Positions 22,970-34,060 of a stretch of DNA of 64,000 bases are shown piece after piece (positions within the stretch are counted from its first letter, which is position 1; every line of letters begins with the position of its first letter). Source of the DNA: Codonopsis lanceolata (taxonomy: Eukaryota > Streptophyta > Magnoliopsida > Asterales > Campanulaceae); assembly GCA_013146195.2 (NCBI GenBank), contig CM028377.1:104747547-104811546 (forward strand), in the 5' to 3' direction. Both the position numbers and the translations under genes were made by a program. The notes under the pieces are model-generated. The model was not told the origin of the DNA. It did not search any database and worked only from the letters and a program-made list of their open reading frames with translations.

Positions 22970-23234
22970 GTCTGGACTTACTCGGTCTTTCATTTCACGC
23001 TGGGTCCACTGCATCAACGCGTTCACGAGCCACCTTATTTAGCTAAGTTTGTGAATGCCAACAGGGTTAGGCCGGATCGAGATGGCGGCTGCTTGGATAC
23101 AGTGAGGTTGCGGGAAAGAATAGTTAGCTCGAGCGCAGGCACGATGCATTTTCTTCCCTGGAGGGGTCTGGTGGGGCATTATATGATTACTCTAGAGATG
23201 AGCAGGTGCCGGATACTGATGGTGTCTCATTGAC

Positions 23235-24480
23235 GTATTTTATACGTCTTTATCGGGTACTTTTATGTCTTAAAATGAGAAATTTCACGAGGCTTTTGGC
23301 TACTTATATGTGTTTTTGAGCTATTTTATGAGTTTCAGGATTTTAGGTGAATTTATGAGATTTATGAAGCTTTTAGTGAAGATTTCGAGGAAGGGTGCAA
23401 AGTGCAACATTGGAAAAAAGGCAAAAATGACATTCTAGCCACCTTGCGGCCGCAAGGTAGGCAGAAAGACGAAGAGCCAGATCATGACCCTTGCGGATGC
23501 AAGGTGAAGACCCAATGCGGCCGCAAGATCCCCAGAACCGACATAACGGGGTTTTTGACTTGGATTGAACCTCCTATTCCCCTACAACACCCTGGTATAA
23601 ATAAATGACGGTAGCCAAAGCAAAAAGACGTTCAAGAAGTGCTAACAACAACTTTAGCTTAGGAATTAGATTGTATTACGTAGATTAGTTGTTGTAATTA
23701 CAGTTTTGAAGATCGATTCATGTATTCCTTCTTCTCGTTGTGTAGTTCATCTTCAAAGATGAACTAAACATCCATTAATCTAGGAGTTGGGAGGTAACTT
23801 GTATCGAATCTATGGCTTAATATATATTTTTATTCATTCAATTCTTGTTGATCATAGTGTTTATCAACCCCTTTATTATCTAGCTTTGAACAAATGAATG
23901 TAATCGCAAGTAATAAAGGCCTAGAGGTGCGGATACCTACACGGCCATATGCATATGTCGTACATTGGCTCACCATCTTGATAAATTGAACCTATCGATG
24001 CATGAGAGTGATAAGTTAGGGTCATGTTCTATATATAACGAGTTTAAATGTTAAGTGGTTGTCGAGTTACTTTATAGCTCATCATATTTGTTACAGTTTT
24101 GAATAGTCAATAAAGGAACAATCCTTGTGAACAATACTTGGAACAGCTGGTGGTGTTTGTTATGTGATAATAACCTTTTAGGAAAATATCGAGCGACCCC
24201 GGACTTAACATGGGGCGAAGGGCAGTGTGAGTCAAGTGTGAAGCTCTATGTGACCCAACCCTTCGCTAATGGCCATAGCGGACGTAATACTCTTTAGTGG
24301 CATGACTACTGAGGTTGTAGGGACTTGGCCTAGTGTCGACTTTGTACCCGGATTGTTAATAATCTAATACTCTTGAAAGTGATCGAATGATGAGAACTAC
24401 AACAACTATGTGCTATAAGGTCGAAAGTGGATGATTGGAGATGTATCTCAATTTTATATCCTTAATTGTGTATTTATATA
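23235..24480. repeat. LTR-like block (possible solo or truncated LTR)
   Basis: Begins TGACGTATTTTATACGTC right after the PMD reading frame. It contains paired GCGGCCGCAAG motifs, a TATA-like GGTATAAATAAATGA near 23594 and a downstream region typical of an LTR transcript leader. No primer site, polypurine tract or target duplication was found, and the right limit is a guess. Confidence 0.35.
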
Positions 24481-24841
24481 CCTATGTGACAGTTTATTGT
24501 TTAAATGTTAAATAACATGTTATAAACTCTCGATGTGAACTGTCATCATGACATGCTTGATATGTTGCATCCATTTATAGCGTGCATAAGTACATGGGAA
24601 CCTTATTATTACAATTTTTTTTATGGAGCCTCACTTTAAAATGCAAATATTATTTGATACATAAAGTATACTTAACGAGATCACATTGAAATAGAAAAGG
24701 TGTTGGGAGTCAAAGAGAGTTAAAGTCAAATCTTAAAAACCAAAGTCCCTAAATTTGCAAGATAAAGGGCCTCTTGCTCGTCAAAAGTAACTAAGTAAGT
24801 TTTGAATTTTGGATTATCCATGGGAAAGTTATTTAGTGATA

Positions 24842-24994
24842 CAATAATGCTATGTTTACCACTATCTCTACAACTATTGTTACCACTAAGCCTTGGTGAA
24901 GACAAAATGTATTTTAGTGAAAGATAACATTACCCTTCACTAAGACTTAGTGGTAACAATAGTGGTAGAATTAGTGGTAAACCTAGAACTATTG
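24842..24994. mobile_element. Mutator-type MITE (153 bp)
   Basis: Foldback sequence with ends CAATAATGCTATGTTTACCA and CAATAGTTCTAGGTTTACCA (complement), bounded by the 9-bp repeat TTAGTGATA at 24833-24841 and 24995-25003. Confidence 0.82.
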
Positions 24995-25003
24995 TTAGTG
25001 ATA

Positions 25004-26021
25004 TGGTCGTTTTACGTTGATGTGGCGTGGCGTACAAATGATATGCCTACATTTGGGGCGGTTGTTCTGGAGTAAATATTGAATGTAATAGTGATTGATT
25101 GTGTGATAAATATTGATATAATGTATGGTTTTCTCTAATGCCTTAAAACATGTAATCGTAATTAAATTAGATAGAAAAAGTAAGGATAAAGTTATAAAAG
25201 TATTTTCCTTAAAAGAAAAGATTTAAAAGAGAACAATTATTTGAAATCAGACAAAGAAATAAAAAGACGAAGATTATTTGAAATCAATGGGAGTACAAAC
25301 CAACTAAAATCCATCAAATGAGAAACATTTCTTATGTGGTGAGCAATGTTGCTGATAAGAGATCAACAACATACACATCAGCAACATTTTACTCACCACT
25401 AGGTCTGGCGATTGAGTGGGTTGGGTCGAAAAGGATAATATGTCGAAACTCATTAGAATTCATCTATCAAACGGGTCGAAATAAATCGGATCGAGTATTT
25501 AGATTATGGTTCGGGTCGACCCATCTTAGCCCAAAATTTGTGGCATTAGTCAAATATGACCATTTGACCCGATTGATGAACATATATGGCCTTTGACCAT
25601 AAACCACTTGGTCGACCTGATAAACCAGTTGTCGACCAAGTGGTTTACACTAGTTTATCAATAAACCAATGTAAACCACTTGGTCGACAACTGGTTTATC
25701 TGTCGACCAGTGGATAAACCAGCGATTTCGGATGTTGATGGGTGCATTTTTACTGGTTTACCGATAAATCAGTCGTGGTTTATCAGTGATTTATCAATAA
25801 ACAGGACCATAAAAAGAGTTTTTTTTTTTTTTTTTTAAGTGAGGCTACAAATGACCAAGTCATCTTTGACTTGGCCATTTTTGTATCAAAATTTTATACA
25901 AAAATCATTCATTTATATAGAGTCCAAACTATCGGATCAAAATGGGTAACGGGTCAACGCGCTTTAACCCGACCCAACATGTTAATAAGAAAAAAAAATT
26001 GGAACAAACATTTATTCATAG
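25004..26021. other. Intergenic with GGGTTGGGTCG-type repeat DNA
   Basis: No gene. Between about 25400 and 25980 motifs GGGTTGGGTCG and TTTAACCCGACCCAAC face each other, so this may be a decayed transposon. It encloses a strong hairpin (25603-25714). Confidence 0.45.
25603..25714. repeat. Long hairpin with perfect 31-bp stem
   Basis: Arms 25619-25649 and 25670-25700 are perfectly complementary (31 bp) around a 20-base loop. After a small break, CCACTTGGTCGAC and GTCGACCAGTGG extend the fold to about 112 nt. The core motif AAACCACTTGGTCGAC occurs three times. Confidence 0.9.
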
Positions 26022-26030
26022 TTAAATAAA

Positions 26031-27417
26031 TGCCAAAATATGAAAAACACCCCAAAGTAATCACTCAATCCCATAATGCCCCCACAATGTTAAAATTTTC
26101 CCAACTTCATACCCAATCTTACCATTTGTCTCAGTTAGGACCCTCCTGTCAATGACCGTTAGAAATGCTAATGGATGAGGGGTCATTTTCGTCATTTGAT
26201 TCGGGGGGCAAAGTGGGAAGCTCAATCTTAAGAAACCGAATCTCGTTGAAGTTCTTCAACACTTGGGTCGGAGAATGGTGGGTCACACCACCTCGACCAA
26301 GATCCAGATCGTCGTCGTTATTACCAACAGATAACGATGAGGAAGAAGAAGAAGAAGAGGGAGAACTGGAAGATCTTTTGGGACCCAAAAATTGACCAAG
26401 GGCTTGAATGGGCTTAACGATTCCACCAAACACGAAGCGGAATAGGCTGGTAAACAGGCCGCGGGACTTGTCGGAGGCGTCGGCGACGGAAGAAGAATCA
26501 TCGTCGGATAATAACGCAGTCAACACGAACGACGACGTTTTCAACCTAAGGTACAAGAGAGTGAAAGCGACAGGAAACAACGTAGCATCGACCCAAAGCC
26601 TTGACGTCTCTGATCTTGTTGAAGACTAACAATATGAGAGAGTCCGACAGTCGGTCAAAATAGTCGATGTCGATGTCGTCGTCGGGGGACGCCAGGGAAC
26701 TGTAGTAGGGTTCTGGGAAGATTTTCGTGTTCAGATCTAGCCTCAACGAAGACATCATATGAATACAAATAAACTCAATGCATAAAAGGTTAAGGGAAAG
26801 AAGATTGAGATGGGGATCTGGGGAAATTTTGACTGAAAAATTATCATATCGAATTGGGTAGTTCATATGATACGAAAATTGGATCTGGTTAGATTAAAAG
26901 ACTTGTGGTAATCAAGGAAAGAAAGGAAGAGTTATGGGATCTGATCTGGGTATTGTGGAGATTAGAGAGAGAGAGGGGGAGAGAGAGAGAAAGAGAGAGA
27001 GATAGGAAAGGAATGGTGGAGGAGATGTATTCACGGTTTTGTCTAACAGGAAAGCAAAGAAGATTGAGGAATAGCTAGAGAAGGAATAACATGTGCATTC
27101 AGGGATATTGGAGTGTGTGAATTTAGAGAGGAGAGGGACACAAAAGGGTGTGGTTTGATTTTCTATTTCTGAGCATCAACGGTGAACCCTTTACCACCCA
27201 ACGTCACCAATCTATCGTACATTTGATCAAATCCCACTTTGCCCCCTGAACAAATGATCAAAATGACCCCTCATCCGTTAGCATTTCTAACAGTCATTGA
27301 CGGGAGGGTCCTAACTGAGACAGATGGTAAGATTGGGTATGAAGTTGGGAAAATTTTAACATTGTGAGGCATTTTGGGATTGAGTAGTTACTTTAGGGTG
27401 TTTTTCATATTTTGACC
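26031..27417. mobile_element. Pack-MULE 3 carrying an F-box gene fragment
   Basis: Terminal inverted repeats of about 180 bp share CAAAATATGAAAAACACCC and long stretches such as TCAGTTAGGACCCTCC. The flanks TTAAATAAA (26022-26030) and TTAAGTAAA (27418-27426) form a 9-bp target duplication with one mismatch. The interior is almost wholly a captured F-box gene piece on the minus strand. No transposase. Confidence 0.85.
26212..26755 (-). pseudogene. Captured F-box gene fragment
   Basis: From ATG at 26755 the minus strand reads MSSLRLDLNTKIFPEP, then FDRLSDSLILLVFNKI, DVKALGRC and FHSLVP: an F-box of the plant family with Arabidopsis members such as At5g46170. An in-frame TAG follows FHSLVP where Gln is expected, then a one-base shift. 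The second frame continues SDDDSSSVADASDKSRG, FGGIVKPIQALGQFLGPK, VTHHSPTQVLKNFNEI and RFLKIELPT, then stops matching at the TIR. In working members the F-box binds SKP1 of an SCF ubiquitin ligase. This copy lacks most of the C-terminal region and is disabled. Upstream 26756-27200 may be captured 5'UTR or promoter. Confidence 0.82.
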
Positions 27418-27426
27418 TTAAGTAAA

Positions 27427-29112
27427 ACACTAACCTTAAACAACCACACATCATCTAAATTGATGAAGAAAACACAAGAATAAAATTATCAAATTATATT
27501 ATTTGTATATTTTCATCAAGAATCAACATCTTCAATTATTTAAGCTACCAAAATGCAATTAAGTGTCCAAACACAACAAAGATAACCTAGTCCTAGTTTA
27601 TGCCTACTTTTTAATCAGCTACAAAAACTAGAAATTTTCCAAATATCTTCATGATCCACTATCTGCTACACAAGTTTTAGGAGACTTATCAATTAACAAA
27701 TTTCATGGGCCTCATCATCACGTTGTCTTCATGATCCACTATCTGCATTAATGCACACAAGGAGTATAAGTTATAGCTAGTATAAAATAAAAGGAAGGCT
27801 ATCCTGCATTTGTGTAGTCGTCACCTATTAGGCTAGGTAAAAAATATATAGAACAACGTGTTGTAACGTAAAAATAAGGATACTTATCAAACCAAAATCG
27901 GAGTCACTCCAAATTATAATATGAGTCTTTGTAGAAATACCCGTCTTCGACTTTGGCAATAAACTTACAATATACCAAAGTTGTAGACGCACTAATAAAT
28001 CGTTAACAATATTATATTGTCAATTAATCACCTGCAATACGTAGTATATAACAAGGTAATATAAAACGATTAATTAGTAACTTGAGTATCCTCGGCTCAA
28101 TGGAGCCTAACTCGAATCTGTCTAGGGCATATAATGCCTAGGCTCAGATCTCCACTGCCTATACACAAAGTATAGCAGTTCAACCAAAGAGTTCACAACT
28201 GAAGGGAAGATGTTTCCAAGGATTTCACCCAACTGTCTATACAACCCAGCCTTCCAACAAGAAATCCAACACAACCCCGAAACCTCCCCCCCCCCTTCAC
28301 AGAACTCTCAATCACTGTAATCTCAAAACTCACGCACACACACACACACAGTGTATACCTGAAGAATACAACTCACGGCAGAGACGCAGAGAGAAAGATA
28401 GATTACTAGTGTACTAAAGGATGTTACCTCCTTTGATGATGCCTTTGATTATGCTGCAAGTGGCGGACAAAGGGAGTATAAATAGTGCCAAAGCCCAATC
28501 AATCAGATCGAAGAAACAGCAAGGACGCGACTGATTGAGGAAGAAGAATGAAGGAGCTGAAGACAAGGGAAATCAAAGATTCCCTCAAAATAAAACCAAA
28601 TCAGCCGAAGTCAACAGTGAAAGGAAAAGGGGTAAGTGTGTTTTGGGTCTTGGGTTACTGAGTTGGGTTTGGGGTTTCCTAAGTGGGCTGCCCATTTGGG
28701 CCAAGCCTACACTTACACGTGCAAACATGTTTAATCTGTTGGAAAATAACTTTGTTTGTCTTAGTATCTTCAAAGCAGATTTCTAGATGAAGTATGAAAC
28801 GAGGTATGCCGAGGTAAACCTCCTTAAGACAAATATTGCCTTTGTAACAGTGCAAATGGATGGTTGGCAATTGTCTCCCAAGATACAACGTTTCTTCCAA
28901 AGGTTAGACTTGCACTTACTAACCTCTGACGGACGAACCAAATTAGCTGACTTGCTCTTTAAGCTTTCACAAAACAGGAGAATGAATAATGAGTAAAAGA
29001 AACTTGATTTCTTTAGTAAATAACACTTATGATTTTTGGAGGCTAGACTGAGAGAAATTTGTTTTGTACTTCGATGACCTAAGAATGTAATGTGCAAAAG
29101 CCTGTTTATTAA
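27427..29112. other. Intergenic, no gene seen
   Basis: AT-rich sequence, with a more GC-rich part at 28080-28700 that contains a CA microsatellite (28334-28350), a C10 run near 28288 and a TATA-like AGTATAAATAGTG near 28470. This may be the remains of a retroelement LTR or leader, but no repeat partner lies in the window. Confidence 0.4.
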
Positions 29113-30432
29113 GTTTCAAAGACCCTCACTGCAGTGGAGGGACGATATTTTAATGTAGATAAATTGGCTTATTCGCTTGTTGTTGCTGCTCGAAAACTTC
29201 GAGCTTATTTTTCTGCACATTCAATCATTGTGTACACGGACACGCCTCTCAGGAAAATTTTGCACAAGCCAGATTCTTCTGGTCGTTTACTCACCTGATC
29301 CATTGAGTTAACTGAGTTTGATATTGATTATCAACCTCGACGAGTAATTAAGGCACAAGTTTTGGCAGACTTTATGGCTAAGACTAGTTTCACTGATTCA
29401 TGCGAAAAGGAGGTTTCTCCCAAGAAAGTATCAACGAGTACATCAATTTCAAAGCCCCGGCCAAAGTATTGCTGGGAATTACACGTGGATGGTTCGGCTA
29501 GCAGGTTTGGAAGTGGAGTAGGCTTGGTGCTGGTCCCGCCCGAGCAGGATGTGGAGTTCTAAAAGGCATTGCGTTTCAAATTTCCAGCATCCAATAACCA
29601 GACAGAGTATGAAGCCTTGATCGCAGGGCTCGAGCTCGCGCAAGATGTAGGAGTTCAAGAGGTGATTGTTTACTGTGATTCACAATTGGTCGTGAATCAA
29701 GTAAGGGGCGATTACGCTGTTCATCATCCAGTATTAGTTCGTTATTGTGCAATGGTAAATGAAATTTTGAAGGACTTCGTTTATTGGGAATTGGTGGGAA
29801 TTGCTCGCGAGGATAATATGCAAGCAGATTATTTATCCAAGATGGCTGAAGATGAAATTCAATCCCTGCACCCGGGGGTTATGATTGAACATGTGGAGGT
29901 TCCAGTAGTAGAAAAGGAAGTGATCATGGATATCGAGCCTGCTGCAAAGTGTTGGATAGATGACTTGAAAGCTTATAACGAGCAGGGGACTTTGCCTGAA
30001 GATAAGGCGGAAGCTCGAACTATTCAGAAGCGGTCATGCCGGTACGTCATCTTGGATAAAATACTCTATCGACGGTCGTATACTAGACCTCTGCTCAGGT
30101 GTGTACGACCAGAGATGACCGAGGGCATTTTGGGAGAAATTCATGAAGGAAAATGTGGAGTGCATCCTAGCCAAAGGTCTTTGGTGGAAAAAGTCTTAGC
30201 TGCAGGGTTCTACTGGATTACTTTGAGGCGAGATGCGGAAATGTACGTTCGACGTTGTGATAAGTGAAATCTTGACATACCTCGCTTACCCTCTCGAGGC
30301 GACCCACTGTGGTAGCGTCGTGGCCATTTGACATGTGGGGTATAGACCTTATTGGCCCTTTCCCTTTGGCCCGTTCGAAGTTCAAGTATGCGGTGGTCAC
30401 TGTGGATTATTTTACCAAGTAGGTGGCTGACT
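29113..30432 (+). pseudogene. Ty3/gypsy pol remnant: RT end, RNase H, integrase
   Basis: Starts inside the reverse transcriptase/RNase H connection (VEGRYFNVDKLAYSLVVAARK). An RNase H domain follows with DGSASRFGSG, NQTEYEALIAGLELA, VYCDSQLVVNQV and EDNMQADYLS, giving the D-E-D-D acidic set. Then comes an integrase zinc finger (HEGKCGVHPSQ ... YVRRCDK) and the start of the integrase core, where DMWGIDLIGPFP and VTVDYFTK show the first two catalytic Asp. Stops occur at 29296-29298, 29560-29562, 30265-30267 (the second zinc-finger Cys region) and after VDYFTK, plus a frameshift before the core. gag, protease and most of RT are absent. The RNase H layout fits the Tat lineage. The 3' end is cut by an inverted LTR piece. 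Confidence 0.88.
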
Positions 30433-30479
30433 ACTAACCTTAAGCATTTTCCTTGAACCACCAAACCTGATTACCTTTG

Positions 30480-30499
30480 TTCCCAGCAACGGAACCAAC
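30480..30499 (-). promoter_or_regulatory. Primer-site-like sequence beside inverted LTR
   Basis: On the minus strand it reads TTGGTTCCGTTGCTGGGAAC next to the LTR end, matching the TTGGTTCCATTGCCGGGAAC after the LTR at 31321-31733. Confidence 0.6.
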
Positions 30500-30826
30500 T
30501 AATGCATCCAAAAAAGCATCATACCGGGGGTGCCAAAAGTAGCAGTGGACATGGGTCGTCGGAGTTGCCGTCCGGCGGCCATCTTGTCGTCGATGGTGGA
30601 TATATGGCTATATATCTGTAAAATAAACACTGTGAGTCAGCGGGGAGGGCCCCCGCCAAACACCCTCCAACGTGTTTATTAGTACACGTATGAAAAAGAG
30701 GGCGCGTAGCCCCCAAGTGTGTGTGTGATTCTCAATCAGAAAAAGAGAGAGACCAGAGAGAGAGAGCCACCCTTCTCTATGAGCTAGAGGGGTTATTTAT
30801 ACCTGAGGGAATGGGTTCAGCTCATT
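30500..30826 (-). repeat. Inverted partial LTR
   Basis: Reverse complement of the 3' three quarters of the LTR at 34912-35340, from GAGCTGAACCCATTCCCTC to the TGCATTA end. It breaks at about 30827, where plus-oriented 3'UTR sequence begins. Confidence 0.85.
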
Positions 30827-30834
30827 GCGCATGT

Positions 30835-31320
30835 TCCTATACCTAAGACCAAATGTTCACCTTTCTTACAAGCATGATATATCTCTGCTCGCCAAGAGGC
30901 TCCCGCTCGAGTTTACTTGTGGTTGAGTGGCGTTCTGCTCGCTAGCTTTTCAAAGGTAGTCACCTTCCGCATAAAAGTCAAGTACTAGGACTTTACACAG
31001 GCCCAAGTGGCGTTACGCTGCTAGCTTTTCAAAGGTAGTCCCTTCCAAAGTAAATCTTGGGACTTGACCTTGGCCAGTGGATGGCGACGCTATAGAAGAG
31101 ACGTATACAATCAAGTTATAAAAGCGTACTGGTTAATTAACATATACAAAGGTGGTCAAAAACGACTAAATACGTGACTCATCCCAGCACTCATGTTATC
31201 TCGTCTACCAATATGAAATGGATTAAGCCTCGGCCATCCCGGGAAATTAAAGAAGATTACGAGCAAATAGTACTCTTTACCCTCGAGATGAATCTCGAAG
31301 AATAATGAGTAGGGGGCTAT
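30835..31320 (+). repeat. Retroelement 3'UTR copy before an LTR
   Basis: Matches 34437-34911 closely, including CCTAAGACCAAATGTTCACC, AGCTTTTCAAAGGTAGTC and the polypurine tract GAGTAGGGGGCTAT directly before the LTR. Confidence 0.85.
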
Positions 31321-31733
31321 TGATGTGCATATTTTGGATCCGCTTCAATGGCATTTGGGCCTTGTTTAATGGCCTACAGTATTTTGCATGATGTCCAAAG
31401 GATTGGGCCGGGCCCATGCGCGGTAATGAACCCATTCCCTCGGTATAAAAAACCCCTCAGCTCATAGAGAGGGGTGGCTCTCTCTCTGGTCTCTCTTTTT
31501 CGATTGAGAATCACACACACACTTGGGGCTCGTGCCTCTTTTCATACGTGTCTTGATAAACACGCCGGAGGGTTTTGGCGGGGCCCTCCTTGCCGACTCA
31601 CGGTGTTTATGTTACGGATATATAGCCGGATATCCACCACCGAGCGACAAGATGGCGCCGGACGTCAACTCCGACGACCCACGTCCACCGCTACTTTCGG
31701 CACCCCCGGTATGATGCTTTTTTGGATGCATCA
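31321..31733 (+). repeat. LTR of Tat-type element (copy 1)
   Basis: From TGATGTGCATATTTTGG to TTTTGGATGCATCA (inverted TGATG/CATCA ends), preceded by a polypurine tract and followed by TTGGTTCCATTGCCGGGAAC. A TATA-like GGTATAAAAAA lies near 31441. It is flanked by internal sequence on both sides, so it could be the shared LTR of two elements. Confidence 0.88.
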
Positions 31734-33500
31734 GTTGGTTCCATTGCCGGGAACGACTTCATTGACTCCGCAAGTTGACGGAGCTCCGTTCAAAGGGTGT
31801 TGGAATTCCATTGATAGACACAAGCATATACATGTTGTCCATGTGCACCAACCAAAGAAAACGAGACCAAAAATTCGAAGTGAAACCACCATTGAATGCG
31901 CCCTGAGGAGACGAGGCCAACGACGTAAAATTCTTCACCATCGGACTCCCACAGCGGCCACACGTGCTCCCTAAAGCTGTTGGAGGCGGTAGTAAGAAGT
32001 GACGTGCTAGTAGAGTTCCGGCCAGAAGAACGCCTCCATCTCCGAATTTGAGCAAACGAACAACACAACATGACGCTGCATCTTGTCGAGGCGAGTCTAC
32101 CGCCACAGAAATCGTGGCCATTGGAACTGTTATGCTCTCCCAAACGCCACTATAAGAAACCGACCTCGTTAGCATTTTCCCACCGCACGTCGGCCAATTA
32201 ATTCAGTTGTGCATGGAAATTAGATCGTGCTGCTAAATCACTTTGGATGGCTTTCATGGTTGGTGTCGTCCATGACATCATGACATCACTATCAGCAGGT
32301 GTTATCTTCCAATTCTGCCCTTTAAGTTTTTGTTGACTTACGTATTTTGAAATTGAAACCGCCCATGAAACCACAATCATTGGCAGTTACTTTGCATGAT
32401 AATGCACTTCCATGTTAATTAGGTATTGGTAAAAGTAACGTGAACAGTTTGAGGTGAATTAATAACCATTGCAAATGGTCATGCCACGTGATTTTTAGCA
32501 TATTATATTAACACATCCTAATATGTTCTGTCAATAGCACTATCTCGGGTGCAATAATGAAAATTGCAAATATTTTGTGTATACAATACAAGAATAATAT
32601 CATATTGCTTGACACACAATTAGTGATTATATGATTGTGTTTGGTAAAAAACAATTAGATAAAGTAAGTTCGGGACTATTTAGAAAATGTGTTAATACTA
32701 ATTTGATGCATGTTATTTAATTTTGTAAACGTAAGTTATATACATGCAATGACTCGCGGCGCGGTAAAATATTATCATGAGTCAAAATTTTGTCTATGAT
32801 ATTATCTCGAGTCAAAAAAGTTTAATCCCGATAAAATATGTATTATGATGATATATAATTGATTATCATAATTATGGGGTCATGATTATGATTTATGGGT
32901 TATTTAATTTTTGGTTCATTACTCATGACATTTATTATTTAGCATAAAGAAAATTAAATGTGATTTAATAATCAATTATGACATGGTATATGATATTATG
33001 AGAAACATTAATGCCATATAAAATTGCATTAAATGTTCAATATGCCTCAAGATATTTACTCAATTGACATTGGATATATGACAATATGATTTGTTTGTTT
33101 ATAAATCAAAATAATGATATTACGTCATTTTATGCCGTGTTGCGTAGACACCCCATTTTTATTTTAGAAGGAAATATGTTTGCTTGATTTGCAAATGATG
33201 CTCCTAAGGTTTCAGGAGTAAAAGTCCATGTCAACAGAGCCTAGGCCTTCAATTCCCCAATAGCTTCATTGTGCTCGAGCACACTACGAGCCTTCTTAAG
33301 CAGTAACTACTCAAAGATCTGAGCAACCAAGATAAGCATACCATATGTCGGCCTCTCCCTGAGACCAAACAGTATTGACCAGCAATACTTCTCAACTTCA
33401 AGATGAACCTTTGCATTTGAGAAGTAGGGGGCTACACCAAGGAAGGAAAAGAATGATATGCTCTTTCCCAAGAGCCACACTTTTCTCAGATTTTGTTCTA
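31734..33500. other. Internal non-coding region of LTR element
   Basis: After the primer site (31734-31754) I see no gag or pol. Minus-strand open frames at 31759-32380 have near-neutral composition and no domain I recognise; they could be foreign gene debris. 32400-33150 is AT-rich. At 33146-33165 CGTAGACACCCCATTTTT resembles another LTR start, and GAGAAGTAGGGGGCTACAC near 33420-33438 resembles a polypurine tract. Confidence 0.4.
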
Positions 33501-33505
33501 CGCAT

Positions 33506-34000
33506 GCATGCGCTCTCTGCTTGCAAACTCACGACCAGATGATCAGTGCCTACCTACGCTCATGCTCCCCACTTGAGTTTACTCGCGACTAAGCTTCATA
33601 TTGTCCTCCCGCTCGAGTTTACTCGCGGTAGAGTTGTACACAGTGCATGCCTGCACTTATGTTCCCCGCTCGAGTTTACTTGCGGCTGAGCTTCATATTG
33701 TCCTCCCGCTCGAGTTTACTCGCGGTAGAGTTGTACACAGTGCCTGCCTGCGCTTATACTCCCCGCTCAAGTTTACTCGCGACTGAGCTTCATATTGTCC
33801 TCCTGCTCAAGTTTACTCACGGTAGAGTTGTATACAGCGCCTGTCTGCGCTTATGCTCCCCGCTCGAGTTTACTCGCGGCTGAGCTTCATATTGTCCTCC
33901 CGCTTGAATTTACTTGCGGTAGAGTTGTACACAGCGCCTGCCTGCGCTTATTCTCCCAGCTCGAGTTTACTCGCGGCTGAGCTTCATGTTATCCTCCCGC
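33506..34000. repeat. 97-bp tandem repeat, about five copies
   Basis: The junction TTGTCCTCCCGCTCGAG recurs at 33601, 33698, 33795, 33892 and (mutated) 33989. Each unit has two half-units, one with GCGGTAGAGTTGTACACAG and one with GCGGCTGAGCTTCATATTG, each preceded by CGCTCGAGTTTACT. Confidence 0.92.
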
Positions 34001-34060
34001 TCAGTTTTTATGACTTGCCTTGTTCAATCTCCATTGATAGTTCATCTTGTAAAATCAGCT

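Larger units (their letters stand above)
20629..23231 (+). pseudogene. Plant mobile domain (PMD) gene copy, broken
   Basis: Three exons can be read. Exon 1 (20629-20808) starts at ATG and ends NLPNST before a GTAAGT donor. Exon 2 (22206-22867) follows an AAAG acceptor in phase 0 and holds the PMD core: DYWWDTTHTFHFSWGEATL then CDFAAITGIP. Exon 3 (22970-23231) follows CGCAG, reads VWTYSVFHFTLGPLHQR and ends MVSH-stop. Two lesions lie in exon 2: a frameshift near 22685-22695 and an in-frame TAG at 22832-22834. PMD proteins occur as host genes (silencing, cell division) and inside transposons. This copy is antisense to the right-arm retroelement, consistent with extra ORFs described between pol and 3' LTR of Tat elements. 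A different repeat begins straight after exon 3. Confidence 0.75.

Noticed and set aside
31759..32175. 138-codon minus-strand protein
   Set aside because: No recognisable domain, several overlapping open frames of similar length, and it sits in retroelement internal DNA, so coding status is unsupported.
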